From: Firmicutes bacterium HGW-Firmicutes-16
Lineage (GTDB): Bacteria > Bacillota > Clostridia > Oscillospirales > Oscillospiraceae
Assembly: GCA_002841545.1 (NCBI GenBank)
Contig: PGZZ01000002.1
Location: 524,912-588,911 of the forward strand
Direction: 5' to 3'
Length of the DNA: 64,000 nt
How positions within the stretch are numbered: position 1 is the stretch's first letter; each line of letters opens with the position of its first letter. Below the pieces are notes generated by a model. It made no database searches and was not told where the DNA came from. It saw only the letters and a program-made list of their open reading frames with translations. The position numbers and the translations under genes were made by a program. This document shows, piece after piece, positions 26,395 to 35,864 of this stretch.

Positions 26395-26759
26395 AAGCAC
26401 AAAATAAATCCAGATTCAGGGTAATCTTGCACAAGCTCTTCATTTTGAGACTATTTTGCCACACAATAAGACACATATCAATAGAAGCTTGTTCAATTAC
26501 GGAACAATATTGGCACAATAACCTATGCAACATTTTTTAGAATTAGCGAACTGCATTCTCAAAGAGACGATATCAGCTTCTAATATATCTTAAATTAGTT
26601 CTTTACCTTTTTCGCTTTTTTTGATATTATATTGCCGAAATCCGCGAGGCTTAACCCCCCCTGGGGCTTGCGCGGGTCGTATAATATGCTATATTTTTAA
26701 TAGCAGCTGAAAAATGTCAAAGTTTAGCTCTGAAACACACTATTATGGGGGAAAATCAT
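26395..26759 (+). other. Gene-free stretch before cbiM with a GC-rich hairpin
   Basis: No coding sequence is seen. A possible promoter is TTTACC-17-TATTAT near 26600-26630. The GC-rich arms CCGCG (26642-26646) and CGCGG (26671-26675) enclose CCCC/GGGG, and GCTAT/ATAGC follow near 26690. I looked for cobalamin and NiCo riboswitch hallmarks and found none. GGGGG precedes the cbiM ATG. Confidence 0.4.
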
Positions 26760-27758
26760 ATGCATATGGCTGATGCTCTGCTATCGCCCGCAGTCGGCGG
26801 CGCGATGTATGCAGCAAGCGCTGTTACGGCAATCTACTCGGTTAAAAAGGTCAAGGAAGATTTCAGTCCAAAAAAGGTTCCCGTCATGGGCGTCATGGGC
26901 GCATTCGTTTTTGCGGCTCAGATGATTAACTTTTCAATTCCCGGAACAGGCTCAAGCGGTCATATCTGCGGCGGTATTCTTTTAGCGGCACTTCTCGGTC
27001 CTTATGCCGCGTTTTTATCAATGATCGCGATACTTCTGATTCAGTGTCTGCTATTCGCCGACGGGGGAATTCTTGCACTTGGGTGCAACATATGGAATAT
27101 GGCTTTTTACGCCTGTTTCTTCGGATATTTCTGTCTCTATAAGCCCATCATTAAAAATGGGATGTCAAGAGCGAAGATAGTTCTCGCTTCCGTTTTGGGC
27201 TGTGTCCTAAGTCTGCAGCTCGGCGCTTTCAGCGTTGCTCTCGAAACAACTATCTCTGGAATTTCTGAGCTTCCCTTCAGCGTTTTTGTCGCTGCTATGC
27301 AGCCGATACATCTGGCTATCGGCACTATCGAAGGCCTCATTACTGCAGCTGTACTTATATTCGTATTTGAGACTAGACCTGAGCTGCTGAATGCCGAAGC
27401 AACGGAAAACAAATTCTCTCTTAAAAAAGTTCTTGTTATAATGGGTATCGTCGTTGTTCTGGTCGGAGGCGCCCTTTCCTTGGTAGCTTCAAGCAATCCC
27501 GACGGGCTTGAGTGGTCCATCGGTCAGGTAACGGGAAAAGACGAGTTGGACACAGACGTCAGCGTACATGCGGCTCTTGCGGACGTTCAGGAAAAAACTG
27601 CCGTCCTGCCCGACTATTCGTTTGGAAATGATAACATTGCGGGAACCAGCTTCTCCGGAATAGTCGGTTCCGGTTTGGTTGCCGGCCTTTGTATCCTTCT
27701 GGCCGTGATATTTGGTGTTTATAAAAAGAAAAAGAAAGCAGATGTGGAGAAAACTTAA
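26760..27758 (+). CDS. cbiM: Cobalt/nickel ECF transporter substrate-binding subunit, CbiM/NikM with fused CbiN-like part
   Basis: CbiM binds the metal through its N-terminus, and the start is the canonical MHMADALLSP with His2 as metal ligand. The frame opens 15 bases earlier, but the ATG at 26760 behind GGGGG gives this start. About seven hydrophobic segments follow, including the HICGGILLAALLGP segment. The C-terminal part (about 220-332) carries PDGLE and GTSFSGIVGSG, marking a CbiN/NikN-like domain fused to CbiM. The cbiQ ATG directly abuts the stop. Nickel and cobalt cannot be distinguished by reading. Confidence 0.93.
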   Translation: MHMADALLSPAVGGAMYAASAVTAIYSVKKVKEDFSPKKVPVMGVMGAFVFAAQMINFSIPGTGSSGHICGGILLAALLGPYAAFLSMIAILLIQCLLFADGGILALGCNIWNMAFYACFFGYFCLYKPIIKNGMSRAKIVLASVLGCVLSLQLGAFSVALETTISGISELPFSVFVAAMQPIHLAIGTIEGLITAAVLIFVFETRPELLNAEATENKFSLKKVLVIMGIVVVLVGGALSLVASSNPDGLEWSIGQVTGKDELDTDVSVHAALADVQEKTAVLPDYSFGNDNIAGTSFSGIVGSGLVAGLCILLAVIFGVYKKKKKADVEKT

Positions 27759-28562
27759 ATGGGTAAACTTTCGGACGCAATATATGAAGTCCATTATATG
27801 GACACAATTGCGGGCATCGACTCCCCCATTCACCGCGTCCATCCTCTTGTTAAGCTTATAGTAACAGTCGCCTACATCTGGTTCACAGTTTCATTTAATA
27901 AATATGACGTAACGGGATTGATCACTATGGTGGTCTATCCCGTTGCGCTTTTTTCACTTTCTGGCATATCATTCGGACACAGCATAAAAAAACTGAGGGT
28001 AATTCTACCCTTCGTAATATTGATGGGTATTCTAAATCCGTTTTTTAACCGTGAGCCGCTTTTTCTGCTTTATGGAATCACAATCACGGAGGGGATGGTG
28101 TCAGGACTTACTCTGTTAATCAAGGGAATACTGACGGTTCTCGGCGGCTATCTTCTGATTTCAACGACAAGAATCGAGGCCATCTGCTATGCTCTCAATC
28201 TTCTGCGCGTACCGGAGATACTGGTCACTCAGATACTTCTCACTTATCGCTATATAACCGTCCTTCTGAGCGAAGCAAACCACATCTTTGAGGCATATTC
28301 TCTCCGCGCACCTTCCCAGAAAGGCATACACTATAAAGTCTGGGGCTCGCTGATAGGTCAGCTTCTTTTCCGCAGCATCGACCGCGCGACCGGTCTTTAC
28401 GACGCAATGGTACTTCGCGGCTACAACGGGAATTTCAGGCACAGCCAGCTTCCGAAAGCCCGATGGCAGGATTCTGCCTATCTTTTGGTGTGGATGGCCG
28501 CTTTCGCCGTCCTCCGATATACTAGCCTGACAGCTTTGATAGGCAGTCTGTTCGTCCGATAA
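27759..28562 (+). CDS. cbiQ: Cobalt/nickel ECF transporter transmembrane subunit CbiQ/NikQ
   Basis: A 267-residue T component linking the ATPase to CbiM. The hydrophobic helices and the two coupling-helix motifs, EAYSLRAPSQKG and AMVLRGYNGNF, are typical of EcfT/CbiQ. The N-terminus DTIAGIDSPIHRVHP resembles other CbiQ proteins. Its ATG begins at the base after the cbiM stop, and cbiO follows 16 bases downstream. Confidence 0.92.
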   Translation: MGKLSDAIYEVHYMDTIAGIDSPIHRVHPLVKLIVTVAYIWFTVSFNKYDVTGLITMVVYPVALFSLSGISFGHSIKKLRVILPFVILMGILNPFFNREPLFLLYGITITEGMVSGLTLLIKGILTVLGGYLLISTTRIEAICYALNLLRVPEILVTQILLTYRYITVLLSEANHIFEAYSLRAPSQKGIHYKVWGSLIGQLLFRSIDRATGLYDAMVLRGYNGNFRHSQLPKARWQDSAYLLVWMAAFAVLRYTSLTALIGSLFVR

Positions 28563-28578
28563 AAAAAGGAGCTATACT

Positions 28579-29361
28579 ATGAGCCATCATCACATCATTT
28601 GCAGCAACGTCTCCTTCTCTTACGATAAAAGTTTTGAAATACTCCATGAAATTAGCTTTACGGCCGGTCATGATGACGCAATCGGGCTCATCGGAGCTAA
28701 CGGCGTGGGTAAATCCACTCTTCTGCGCATACTTGTCGGGCTCGAAATGGAATTTACGGGTGAAGTAAGCATCGGTGAGATCAAGGTCACGAAGAAGACC
28801 CTTCCTCGTGTGCGTGAAAAGATTGGATATGTGTTTCAGGATTCGGAAAACCAGCTCTTCATGCCCACAGTTTATGAGGACATTGCCTTTGCGCCGAGAA
28901 ACTACGGTCTGGATTCCGACCAGGTCGAGGAGAGGGTACGTCACGCGCTTGACCTTATCGACATCGATTATCTTAAAAACAAGCAGCCCTATAAAATGTC
29001 GGGAGGCGAAAAAAAGCTCGCAGCTATCGCGACTATACTTGCAATGACACCGGACGTAATCCTTATGGACGAGCCAACAATAGCTCTCGACCCGCGGAAC
29101 AGGCGCAGGCTAATTAACATTCTCAATAACCTCGACCACATCAAGATAATTGCTTCACACGATCTGGACATGGTGCTGGAAACCTGCAACAGAGTTATTC
29201 TTATGTCCGAGGGAAAGATAATCGCAGACGGCGAAACACGTGAGATACTGACGAATAGAGAGCTTCTGGAGGCTAACGGGCTCGAGCTGCCTTTCTGTCT
29301 TCAGGGCGAAACAGGAGTCTCATATAAGCCCAGCGTTCCGCATACGCATATTCACCTGTGA
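28579..29361 (+). CDS. cbiO: Cobalt/nickel ECF transporter ATPase CbiO/NikO
   Basis: The ATPase subunit has Walker A GANGVGKST, the signature MSGGEKKLAAIA, Walker B VILMDEPTIALDP and the H-loop ASHD. The 260-residue protein begins SHHHIICS and ends VPHTHIHL, so both termini carry His-rich stretches that could bind metal. AAAGGAGC precedes the ATG. It completes the cbiM-cbiQ-cbiO operon. Confidence 0.94.
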   Translation: MSHHHIICSNVSFSYDKSFEILHEISFTAGHDDAIGLIGANGVGKSTLLRILVGLEMEFTGEVSIGEIKVTKKTLPRVREKIGYVFQDSENQLFMPTVYEDIAFAPRNYGLDSDQVEERVRHALDLIDIDYLKNKQPYKMSGGEKKLAAIATILAMTPDVILMDEPTIALDPRNRRRLINILNNLDHIKIIASHDLDMVLETCNRVILMSEGKIIADGETREILTNRELLEANGLELPFCLQGETGVSYKPSVPHTHIHL

Positions 29362-29454
29362 ATTAAAAAAGCTCAGAGCCGTTTATAATTATGTCGGACA
29401 CATAACATATATAAGTGTCTTGCTACTCTAATAAATCGTCATTCGGAGGTCGCT

Positions 29455-30072
29455 ATGTCTTTTGCTGAAATGTCCGCAAACTCATTCTCCGAAGTCCTTG
29501 CCTCCAGCGAGCCCGTTCCGGGCGGAGGCGGAGCTTCCGCTCTTATTGGCGCACTCGGCGCCGCACTTGCCTCAATGGTCGCGAACCTCACGACCGGAAA
29601 GAAAAAATACGCCGAATTCGAGTCGGATATACAGCGTATTATTGCGAGAGCCGCGGAGCTGCGCAAAGCTCTTCTGCCCCTCATTGACGAGGACGCAAAG
29701 TGCTTTGAACCGCTATCTCGCGCCTACGGTCTTCCTAAGGATGACCCAAATCGCGATGCTGTTATGGAAGACGCGCTCAAACTTGCCTGTACTGCTCCCC
29801 TAGCTATAATGAAAACGGCAGCAGAAACAATCGAGCTTCACGCTGAGCTTGCCGTTAAAGGCAGTACACTCATGATTTCGGACGTCGGAGTCGGCGTTCT
29901 GTGCTGTAAAACCGCGCTTATGGGAGCAAGTCTCAGCATTTTGATTAATGTCCGTCTTATGAAAGACCGAGAATATTCGGACGTTCTTAGAGCCGAGACC
30001 GACACTCTTCTTGAAAAATATTGCCCGCTTTCTGACAAAGTTTACACTCAGGTTCTCGAAAAGCTTAACTGA
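29455..30072 (+). CDS. fchA: Cyclodeaminase/cyclohydrolase family protein (FchA-like)
   Basis: The 205-residue protein is a stand-alone formiminotransferase-cyclodeaminase C-terminal domain (FTCD_C), identified by SSEPVPGGGGASALIGALGA near the N-terminus. In acetogens and many clostridia such proteins (FchA) are methenyl-tetrahydrofolate cyclohydrolases; in histidine degraders they release ammonia from formimino-THF. Adjacent folD (15 bases downstream, and itself missing the cyclohydrolase lysine) argues for cyclohydrolase. CGGAGG precedes the ATG. No histidine degradation gene is nearby. Confidence 0.82.
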   Translation: MSFAEMSANSFSEVLASSEPVPGGGGASALIGALGAALASMVANLTTGKKKYAEFESDIQRIIARAAELRKALLPLIDEDAKCFEPLSRAYGLPKDDPNRDAVMEDALKLACTAPLAIMKTAAETIELHAELAVKGSTLMISDVGVGVLCCKTALMGASLSILINVRLMKDREYSDVLRAETDTLLEKYCPLSDKVYTQVLEKLN

Positions 30073-30087
30073 AAGGACGTGCCCAAA

Positions 30088-30939
30088 ATGGCGATTGAAC
30101 TCAAAGGCGCGCCTGTTGCAGCCGCTATAAACGAACGCACTCAGAAGGAATTAAGCGCCCTTAATGAGCTCGGAATTATGCCCACACTTGCTATCGTGCG
30201 AGTCGGTGACCGAGAGGACGATTTGGCCTATGAAAACGGTGCTGTTAAGCGCTGTGAAAAGGTCGGCGTCGCAGTCACGCGCGTCACTCTACCGGAAAGC
30301 ACCACGCAGGACGAGCTTTTGAATAAAATATATGAACTAAATAATGATACTGCTGTACACGGAGTACTCATCCTATTGCCGCTGCCAAAGCATCTCGACG
30401 GAGAGGCCGTACGCCGCACGCTGTCACCCGATAAGGATGTGGACGGGATAACTGACGGCTCGCTAGCCGGTGTCTTTACAGGCAGCGGAGAGGGCTTTTC
30501 CCCCTGCACAGCACAGGCCTGTATTGAGATTCTCGACCATTACGGAATTGACTGTAAAGGCAAAAGAGCCGTAGTTATCGGACGAAGTCTCGTAGTCGGA
30601 AAGCCGGTTTCGATGCTGCTCATGGCAAAAAACGCGACTGTAACCATCTGTCACACTAAAACTGCCGATATGCCCTCTGTTACAAAAAACGCCGAGATTC
30701 TAATTGCCGCCGCCGGAAAGGCAAGAGCAATCGGTGCCGAATACCTCTCGGAAAGTCAAGTTGTCATAGACGTCGGCATAAACTTTCAGGACGGCGTTAT
30801 GTGCGGCGATGTGGATTTTGATGCAGCTTTGCCCATAGTTTCGGCAATAACACCGGTACCCGGAGGGGTCGGGACGGTTACGACCTCCGTTCTCGTCAGT
30901 CACGTTGTCGAAGCGGCAAAGCGGCAGAACGTAAAATGA
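30088..30939 (+). CDS. folD: Methylene-tetrahydrofolate dehydrogenase FolD, cyclohydrolase lysine missing
   Basis: FolD normally oxidises methylene-THF and hydrolyses methenyl-THF. The Rossmann segment VVIGRSLVVGKPVSMLL and GDVDFDAA motifs identify it; length 283 is normal. In the active-site segment YENGAVKRC, Tyr48 is kept but the position four residues later, the essential cyclohydrolase Lys (K56 in the human enzyme), is Ala52. The Gln before LPLP (human Q100) is Leu. The DVDG aspartate remains. It is therefore probably dehydrogenase-only, working with the FchA-like protein upstream. The ATG at 30088 is 10 bases after GAAAGGA; an earlier GTG at 30079 is too close. Confidence 0.93.
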   Translation: MAIELKGAPVAAAINERTQKELSALNELGIMPTLAIVRVGDREDDLAYENGAVKRCEKVGVAVTRVTLPESTTQDELLNKIYELNNDTAVHGVLILLPLPKHLDGEAVRRTLSPDKDVDGITDGSLAGVFTGSGEGFSPCTAQACIEILDHYGIDCKGKRAVVIGRSLVVGKPVSMLLMAKNATVTICHTKTADMPSVTKNAEILIAAAGKARAIGAEYLSESQVVIDVGINFQDGVMCGDVDFDAALPIVSAITPVPGGVGTVTTSVLVSHVVEAAKRQNVK

Positions 30940-30951
30940 TTTCTCAACGAT

Positions 30952-30987
30952 AAAATGGACGCGATTGTAAATAATCGCGTCCATTTT
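30952..30987. terminator. Bidirectional terminator between folD and the V-ATPase operon
   Basis: AAAATGGACGCGATT and AATCGCGTCCATTTT pair perfectly with a 6-base loop and T runs on both strands. Both transcripts converge here. Confidence 0.9.
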
Positions 30988-30989
30988 TA

Positions 30990-31598
30990 TTAATACTTCT
31001 TCGCTTTGATGACCTTCAGCCGGACAAATTCCTCGCGTTCCTTTTCCTCAAGATTTTGGCTAATCCGCGAAATGTCCATATCGAGGTTTGGAATAACGAT
31101 GTTGTGCAGAGCGTTGGCTCTTTTTTGCGCCTTCTTGATAAAATACGCAAGCCTATAAATGCTGTTTTCAAGCTCCGCCATTTCAAGCGTCAACTCTTTG
31201 ACCTTGGTAAATTTCTTATAAGCATCGTCGAGCGCGGAGGTTGTGCTCAGAAAGCCATAGGGCAGAATACTCGTATCAGTCGGCGTTGAAGTAACGGTCG
31301 GCAGCTCAACGCCCATGACGCTGCGGTATCGCACGCGAACCGAGTCGTCATTTGGCATGGCGGCGGCGACTTCCTCGGCTCCGCCCATTGAGATGGTCGC
31401 AAGGCGAATGGCAATATATGCCTCGCTGAAGGTCGCATCAATGCGGCTCTGCAGCTCTGTTGCACTGTCGATGAGCGACATCATCTCGTGTATAAGGATG
31501 TTGCGCTTTTTGTCCATCAAATCAAAGCCGTTTTCCGCAAGCGAGCGCGAGCGCTTCACGGCAATGAGATTGCCTTTTGTCGGCGGCAGATTTGCCAT
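30990..31598 (-). CDS. ntpD: V-type ATP synthase subunit D
   Basis: Subunit D is the central rotor shaft. The 202-residue helical protein starts with the family pattern PTKGNLIAVKRSRSLAENG and ends in a long coiled coil. It is the last gene of the nine-gene operon, and its stop codon is 2 bases from the terminator. GGGGAGGGG precedes the ATG. Confidence 0.93.
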   Translation of the reverse strand: MANLPPTKGNLIAVKRSRSLAENGFDLMDKKRNILIHEMMSLIDSATELQSRIDATFSEAYIAIRLATISMGGAEEVAAAMPNDDSVRVRYRSVMGVELPTVTSTPTDTSILPYGFLSTTSALDDAYKKFTKVKELTLEMAELENSIYRLAYFIKKAQKRANALHNIVIPNLDMDISRISQNLEEKEREEFVRLKVIKAKKY

Positions 31599-31640
31599 TT
31601 ACCGGTCCCCTCCCCGATACAAATTCATAAGTGAAACTAC

Positions 31641-33017
31641 TTATTTTACGCCTCTGTAGTATTTGTCGAGCAGCTTATCGGATACACGTCCGAGCTCGCT
31701 TCTCGGCAGCATGTACAGAAGCTGCCAGCCCAAATCCAAGGTCTGGTCAAGAGTTCTGTTTTCTCTCATTCCCTGAGCGACGAAATTATTTTCAAAGCGC
31801 TTACCAAACTCTACATATAGCTTATCGATATCCGAAAGCTCGTCTTCACCGATGACGGAGGCAAGGCTTCTCGCGTCCGCGACTGCGCTGTACGAGGCAA
31901 AAAGCTGGTTTGAAAGATCCGCGTGGTCCTCGCGTGTATAGCCCTCGCCTGTACCGTCCTTCATTAGACGGGAAAGGGACGGGAGAATTGCTACTGGCGG
32001 ATAAATGCCCTTCTGCTCCAAATCGCGCGAAAGAACTATCTGCCCCTCCGTGATGTAGCCCGTAAGGTCAGGTATCGGGTGGCTTATATCGTCGTTTGGC
32101 ATTGTGAGTATCGGCACCTGCGTGACGCTGCCTTTTTGCCCATATATCATGCCCGCGCGCTCATAGACTGACGCAAGGTCGGAGTACATGTAGCTCGGGA
32201 AGCCTTTTCTGGACGGGATTTCGCCCTTCGAGGATGAAAATTCGCGTAGAGCTTCGCAGTAGCTGGCCATATCCGTAAGGATAACGAGAACATGATAGCC
32301 ATGATGGAAAGCAAGATATTCCGCAGCGGTCAGCGCACAGCGCGGGGCGAGAATTCTCTCGATGATGGGGTCTGACGCCATGTTTAGATACATGACGACT
32401 CTGCCGAGAGCACCGGACTCCTGAAAATCTTTTTTGAAGAATTCCGCAGTATCGTTCTTGACGCCCATCGCGCAGAACACGATAGCAAACTGCTCATCGG
32501 TATCCATCGTGTGCGCCTGACGGACGATCTGAGCGGCAAGCTCGTTGTGGCTCATGCCCGCACCGGAGAATATCGGCAGCTTCTGTCCCCTTATCAGGGT
32601 CGAGGTCGCGTCAATCGAAGAAATTCCGGTCATTATGCAGCTTCGCGGATACATGCGGCGGACAGGGTTTATCGCCGAACCGTTTATATCGCGGAGTTCA
32701 TCCGGAAAAACCTCGCGAAGTCCGTCAAGCGGCTTTCCCGAGCCGTCGAATATACGCCCTAGTATTTCTTTAGAAAGGGGCAGAGTTATAGGCTTTCCGG
32801 TAAAGTGCGTGTTGACACGCTCCATATCGATGCCGGTCGTGCCCTCAAAGACCTGAAGGACGACTCTTTCGCCGTCAATCCTGATAACACGCCCGTAGCG
32901 TCTCTCCCCGCTTCCCAGAGTTATCTCCGCAAGTTCATCGTAAGCGACGCCTGAAACGCCCTCCAGTGCGATGAGGGAGCCCTGCATTTCTGATAGTCCA
33001 GTATATTCAATTCTCAA
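31641..33017 (-). CDS. ntpB: V-type ATP synthase subunit B (non-catalytic)
   Basis: Subunit B alternates with subunit A in the ATPase head. The 458-residue protein has the alpha/beta fold but, as expected for B, no P-loop: the corresponding segment reads [16 protein letters not shown]. The start is TTG (33015-33017) behind GAAGGTGAC. It lies 16 bases after ntpA. Confidence 0.95.
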   Translation of the reverse strand: MRIEYTGLSEMQGSLIALEGVSGVAYDELAEITLGSGERRYGRVIRIDGERVVLQVFEGTTGIDMERVNTHFTGKPITLPLSKEILGRIFDGSGKPLDGLREVFPDELRDINGSAINPVRRMYPRSCIMTGISSIDATSTLIRGQKLPIFSGAGMSHNELAAQIVRQAHTMDTDEQFAIVFCAMGVKNDTAEFFKKDFQESGALGRVVMYLNMASDPIIERILAPRCALTAAEYLAFHHGYHVLVILTDMASYCEALREFSSSKGEIPSRKGFPSYMYSDLASVYERAGMIYGQKGSVTQVPILTMPNDDISHPIPDLTGYITEGQIVLSRDLEQKGIYPPVAILPSLSRLMKDGTGEGYTREDHADLSNQLFASYSAVADARSLASVIGEDELSDIDKLYVEFGKRFENNFVAQGMRENRTLDQTLDLGWQLLYMLPRSELGRVSDKLLDKYYRGVK

Positions 33018-33033
33018 GGTCTGTCACCTTCTT

Positions 33034-34797
33034 CTATTCGTTTCTTGCAAGAACCTTTGAGACAGCGTCGTCCACAAGTGTTATGAAGTATTCCTTTGTC
33101 TGACCTTCGCCCAAATCAAACTTCATTTTGTACATAGCGCTGAAAATGCCTGTTTCGGTCAGCTGATTGAGAGGAATGCTCAAAGCGATAAGCTTTCTTG
33201 ACTCTTCATATAGGTAGAGCATGACTTCGAGCATTACCATCTGCTTTTCAGGGGGCATATAGGTATCCGTCTTATGGAAGGCGTTCTGCTGCAAGTAGCC
33301 CTGACGTATCGCCTTCGCGGTTTCAATAATGAGCTTCTGGTCGTCAGGCAGGACGTCCGAACCGATGAGCTTAACAATTTCCATCAGCGAGGATTCCTTG
33401 CCCAGAATGTCGATAATCTGCTGACGCATTTTCGTAAAGCCGTGTCCGAAATTATCCTCATACCAATCTTTAACATCCAAAAAGTATTCCGAATATGAAG
33501 TCGTCCAGTTTATAGACGGAAAGTGTCTGGCATAAGCAAGACTTCGGTCAAGCGCCCAGAAGGTACGGATAAACCGCTTGGTGTTCTGGGTTACAGGCTC
33601 GGAGAAATCACCGCCCTGCGGAGATACAGCGCCGATAACTGTGACGGAACCTTCAAGTCCCGAAAGTGTCTCCATATAGCCCGCGCGCTCATAAAAGCCC
33701 GCTAGACGAGAGGGCAGATAAGCGGGGAAGCTCTCCTCCGCAGGCATCTCCTCAAGACGTCCCGAAATCTCGCGCAGAGCCTCAGCCCAGCGGGAGGTTG
33801 AGTCCGCCATAAGCGCGACATGGTAGCCCATATCACGGTAGTATTCTGCAATTGTCATGCCCGTGTAAATCGACGCTTCGCGTGCCGCGACAGGCATGTT
33901 CGAGGTGTTCGCGATAAGAATCGTGCGCTCCATGAGCAAATGTCCCGTTTTCGGGTCCTTGAGCTCCGCGAATTCGTCGAGCACCTGTGTCATCTCGTTG
34001 CCGCGCTCGCCACAGCCGAGATAGACAATTATATCGGCGTCCGACCACTTTGCAAGCTGGTGCTGAACCATCGTTTTACCCGCGCCGAAGGGGCCGGGTA
34101 TCGCGGCGCAGCCGCCCTTTCCAACAGGGAAAAGCGTATCAATGACGCGCTGACCGGTCACGAGCGGTCTTGTTATGGGAAGCCTTTTTGCGCAGGGACG
34201 AGAGCGCCTGATTGGCCATTCCTGTGCAAGCGTAAGCGGGGTCTTTTTACCGCGACCATCGACAACATTGGCAATAACGTCCGTCACCTTATACTGTCCG
34301 TCCGGCTTAACATCCGCAAATTTCCCAAAAACTTCGGGAGGAATCATGCAGCGGTGTTCAACGGCGACAGATTCCTGAGTACGGGCGAAAATCATTCCGC
34401 CCTTGGCGTCTCCGCCTTCCCTCGCCTCAATCTTAACGTCCCAGAGCTTTTCGGTATCGAGTGCGGGTAAGGTGATGCCCTTTGTAATAAAATTGCCCGC
34501 TAAATCGGCGATTGCACGCAAAGGTCTTGCAATGCCGTCGTATATATTAGAAAGCATACCCGGGCCAAGAAGTACAGTCATCGGTTTTCCTGTCGGGAAA
34601 ATCGGCTGTCCCTTGGTAAGCCCCGCGCTTGATTCATAGATCTGAACGACAGTCGTTTCGCCGTTTGCGCTGACAACCTCACCCGGGATTTTATCTTCTC
34701 CCACATAGATGAGACTCATCATCGGCAGAGATCTGCCGCCGCGCACGGTTATGACGGGCCCATTCACCCCATAAACATAATAGCTGTTTGTATCCAT
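33034..34797 (-). CDS. ntpA: V-type ATP synthase subunit A (catalytic)
   Basis: Subunit A carries the nucleotide-hydrolysing or synthesising site. The P-loop GPFGAGKT is intact, and the family insert (about residues 110-200) separates it from the N-terminal barrel. Length 587 is normal, with no intein. GGAGG precedes the ATG. A 78-base gap separates it from the subunit E gene. Confidence 0.97.
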   Translation of the reverse strand: MDTNSYYVYGVNGPVITVRGGRSLPMMSLIYVGEDKIPGEVVSANGETTVVQIYESSAGLTKGQPIFPTGKPMTVLLGPGMLSNIYDGIARPLRAIADLAGNFITKGITLPALDTEKLWDVKIEAREGGDAKGGMIFARTQESVAVEHRCMIPPEVFGKFADVKPDGQYKVTDVIANVVDGRGKKTPLTLAQEWPIRRSRPCAKRLPITRPLVTGQRVIDTLFPVGKGGCAAIPGPFGAGKTMVQHQLAKWSDADIIVYLGCGERGNEMTQVLDEFAELKDPKTGHLLMERTILIANTSNMPVAAREASIYTGMTIAEYYRDMGYHVALMADSTSRWAEALREISGRLEEMPAEESFPAYLPSRLAGFYERAGYMETLSGLEGSVTVIGAVSPQGGDFSEPVTQNTKRFIRTFWALDRSLAYARHFPSINWTTSYSEYFLDVKDWYEDNFGHGFTKMRQQIIDILGKESSLMEIVKLIGSDVLPDDQKLIIETAKAIRQGYLQQNAFHKTDTYMPPEKQMVMLEVMLYLYEESRKLIALSIPLNQLTETGIFSAMYKMKFDLGEGQTKEYFITLVDDAVSKVLARNE

Positions 34798-34875
34798 TTT
34801 ATAGAATCCTCCGTTTGGAGATAATTCTTCGACGCGCCGAAGTTTGATGATGAATCTCTGTGAAAAGCCCTATGG

Positions 34876-35484
34876 CTATTCGTCCATTTTCAGACCTGCG
34901 ATTTCCGAGAAGTGACCTATCTTATCGCCAAGCGCGGTATCGAAGCTCATGTCAATTCGCTGACCCTTGGAATGGCAAACCACCCGCAGTCCGCCGAGCG
35001 TGAAAACTCCCTCGGTGAAAGCAAGGCTGACCCCTGAAGTTGATTTAAGTAGCTCATCTGCATACTGCATATCCTCAGGTCGCAGGAAAACCTCCACAGA
35101 CAAGCCGTAGCCTAAATAGTCTATGGCTTTCTTGAGAAGTGCATGCAAATGCGGAAGGTATGCGTCAGAAGCAGTGAAGTCGTTAATCCTGTCTATCACC
35201 TGTTTATACATTTCGTTAGCCAAAGCTTCGCGGTATTCAAGAATGGTATGCTTGTTGCTGTTGAGCTTAGCCGAAATCCTTCTCTCCTCACTTGCCTTTA
35301 CTTCCGCAATCGAAGATTTTTGGTATCTTTCGGCTTCGGCTGCAATCGCAGCCTCGGCATCCTTTATCATAGCGTCCTGCCTTGCTCGAAGCTCGAAGGT
35401 TATCTTGTTTGCCTCGTTCATAGCTTCCGCTATTATGGTATCTGTAAAAGCCTCAAGCTTTTTATCTGTATCCTGAATCGGCAT
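34876..35484 (-). CDS. ntpE: V-type ATP synthase subunit E
   Basis: A peripheral-stalk subunit that pairs with the H/G subunit. The 202-residue protein has a long charged N-terminal helix (about 5-110) and a compact C-terminal domain. It lies between the F and A genes in the canonical order. GGAGGTG precedes the ATG. Identity rests on architecture and position. Confidence 0.9.
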   Translation of the reverse strand: MPIQDTDKKLEAFTDTIIAEAMNEANKITFELRARQDAMIKDAEAAIAAEAERYQKSSIAEVKASEERRISAKLNSNKHTILEYREALANEMYKQVIDRINDFTASDAYLPHLHALLKKAIDYLGYGLSVEVFLRPEDMQYADELLKSTSGVSLAFTEGVFTLGGLRVVCHSKGQRIDMSFDTALGDKIGHFSEIAGLKMDE

Positions 35485-35529
35485 GGTATCACACCTCCAT
35501 GTGCATGAGAAATAAGCGCGGAAATCCTG

Positions 35530-35838
35530 TCAGATCTTAATCCCTATGGCTTCTCTGATGAGTCCTGTTATAGAGTCCTTGGCGCGGGACGAGCCCGCTA
35601 TTCCCGGTATGACAACGAGCAGCGGATTCAAAGAACTAAGCCTAAGCCTCTTCACCGTTTCGGGTATCATCGCGGCGCAGTTCTCGGTTATAAGAAGAAC
35701 GGCAATCTGCGGGTTCTGTTCGACTTCATTCACGCATACCTCGGCTTCCTTCCGGTCGGCAGCGAGCTTTCCTTCGATCCCCGAAAGCCGCAGACCCGTC
35801 AGTACATCAGGCTCATCGGCAACGGCAAACATACGCAT
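35530..35838 (-). CDS. ntpF: V-type ATP synthase subunit F
   Basis: A small (102-residue) central-stalk subunit. It starts MRMFAVADEPDVLTGLRLSG, matching the family pattern of a short Rossmann-like domain beginning with a glycine-rich turn. It lies between K and E in the operon, with GGGAG before the ATG. Confidence 0.9.
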   Translation of the reverse strand: MRMFAVADEPDVLTGLRLSGIEGKLAADRKEAEVCVNEVEQNPQIAVLLITENCAAMIPETVKRLRLSSLNPLLVVIPGIAGSSRAKDSITGLIREAIGIKI

Positions 35839-35864
35839 AGTTTAATTCTCCCGAAAGTTTAGTC

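Noticed and set aside
26395..26759. Cobalamin or NiCo riboswitch before the metal transporter
   Set aside because: Expected from the genes downstream, but none of the conserved boxes of either class was found on either strand.
33820..34470. 216-residue open frame on the plus strand
   Set aside because: Antisense to the catalytic V-ATPase subunit gene; no family resemblance.
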